A stretch of DNA of 5,466 bases, taken from the NCBI GenBank assembly GCA_947470885.1, contig CANIXE010000176.1, forward strand, positions 1 to 5,466, given 5' to 3'. Each line of letters starts with the position of its first letter. Position 1 is the first letter of the stretch. Of this stretch, positions 5,162 to 5,466 are shown in pieces. The notes beneath the pieces were generated by a model that had not been told where the DNA came from, searched no databases, and saw only the letters and a list, made by a program, of their open reading frames with translations. A program made the translations under genes and the position numbers. Source of the stretch: Planctomycetota bacterium (GTDB lineage: Bacteria > Planctomycetota > UBA11346).

Positions 5162-5466
5162 TCAACGGCCGAGGACCAGCCGGTCGCCCAGGTGATTTCC
5201 CAAGTTCGGATTGTCGTAGATCAGCTTCTTGGTGGCTTCGATATCATAGGGGACCCGACGCCATTCCACGGATTCGCCGTCATAAATGGCATAGCACGAC
5301 CGGGGATCCCCGTCCCGGGGCTGACCGACGCTGCCAACATTAACGATCGTCTTCCGCTCGTCGATGGTCCACCGGTAGTTGATGGCCTTCAGGTGATGCC
5401 ATTGGTGGTCGTCGCCGGTGACCACACCAGGGCGGTGGGTGTGACCGACGAAGCAGGTGTGCTGGA
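5162..5466 (-). CDS. Metallophosphoesterase family protein, C-terminal part (cut by window edge)
   Basis: About 100 C-terminal residues are visible; the frame runs open to the window end, so the N-terminal metal-binding motifs (D-x-H, GD, GNH type) lie outside. The visible part begins QHTCFVGHTHRPG, containing the GHTH metal-binding motif of calcineurin-like phosphoesterases, followed by VNVGSVGQPRDGDPRSCYAI. That second segment is typical of the YfcE/MJ0936-like single-domain subgroup, which includes phosphodiesterases and predicted dinucleoside-polyphosphate or protein phosphatases. The substrate cannot be assigned. An internal GTG at 5425 is not the start, because the conserved GHTH motif lies upstream of it. 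It is codirectional with rpmI, 80 bases upstream, and ends with TGA. Confidence 0.88.
   Translation of the reverse strand, partial: QHTCFVGHTHRPGVVTGDDHQWHHLKAINYRWTIDERKTIVNVGSVGQPRDGDPRSCYAIYDGESVEWRRVPYDIEATKKLIYDNPNLGNHLGDRLVLGR

Overview
The window comes from a GC-rich bacterial chromosome (about 65% GC over the genes by eye) and carries ordinary housekeeping genes. The style of the D-Ala-D-Ala carboxypeptidase and of the truncated metallophosphoesterase, plus the intergenic palindromic repeats, reminds me of Planctomycetota/Verrucomicrobiota-type bacteria. That placement is a low-confidence impression, not a demonstration.

Layout, left to right. Positions 1-304 hold no recognisable gene. 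This stretch is clearly more AT-rich than the rest (about 51% GC overall, near 40% between 101 and 240 by my count) and begins with a perfect 19-bp inverted repeat. A secreted PBP4-type D-alanyl-D-alanine carboxypeptidase (dacB-like) is on the minus strand (305-1681). A 114-bp divergent intergenic region with a perfect 18-bp inverted repeat separates it from a plus-strand cluster. That cluster is a YacG-type four-cysteine zinc protein (1796-1993), a family 4-like glycosyltransferase overlapping it by ATGA (1990-3081), and methylenetetrahydrofolate reductase metF (3146-4027), whose start codon sits directly behind a 9-bp hairpin.

From 4028 to 4446 there is no gene. The region holds four copies of a 26-nt GC-rich palindromic element, one inverted and three within 84-85-bp tandem units, followed by a strong bidirectional rho-independent terminator. 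On the other side, reading leftward on the minus strand, are rplT (L20) and rpmI (L35), preceded by the C-terminal part of a metallophosphoesterase cut by the window edge. The usual infC partner is not seen next to rpmI.

Functionally the genes serve cell-wall trimming (dacB), sugar transfer to an unknown acceptor (GT4), one-carbon/methionine metabolism (metF) and ribosome assembly (rpmI-rplT). I see no defence system, CRISPR array, prophage or intact mobile element, and nothing that convincingly forms a new multi-gene system. The points most worth a second look are the palindromic repeat array, the two long perfect inverted repeats at either end of dacB, the hairpin at the metF start, and a glycosyltransferase lacking the usual catalytic glutamates.
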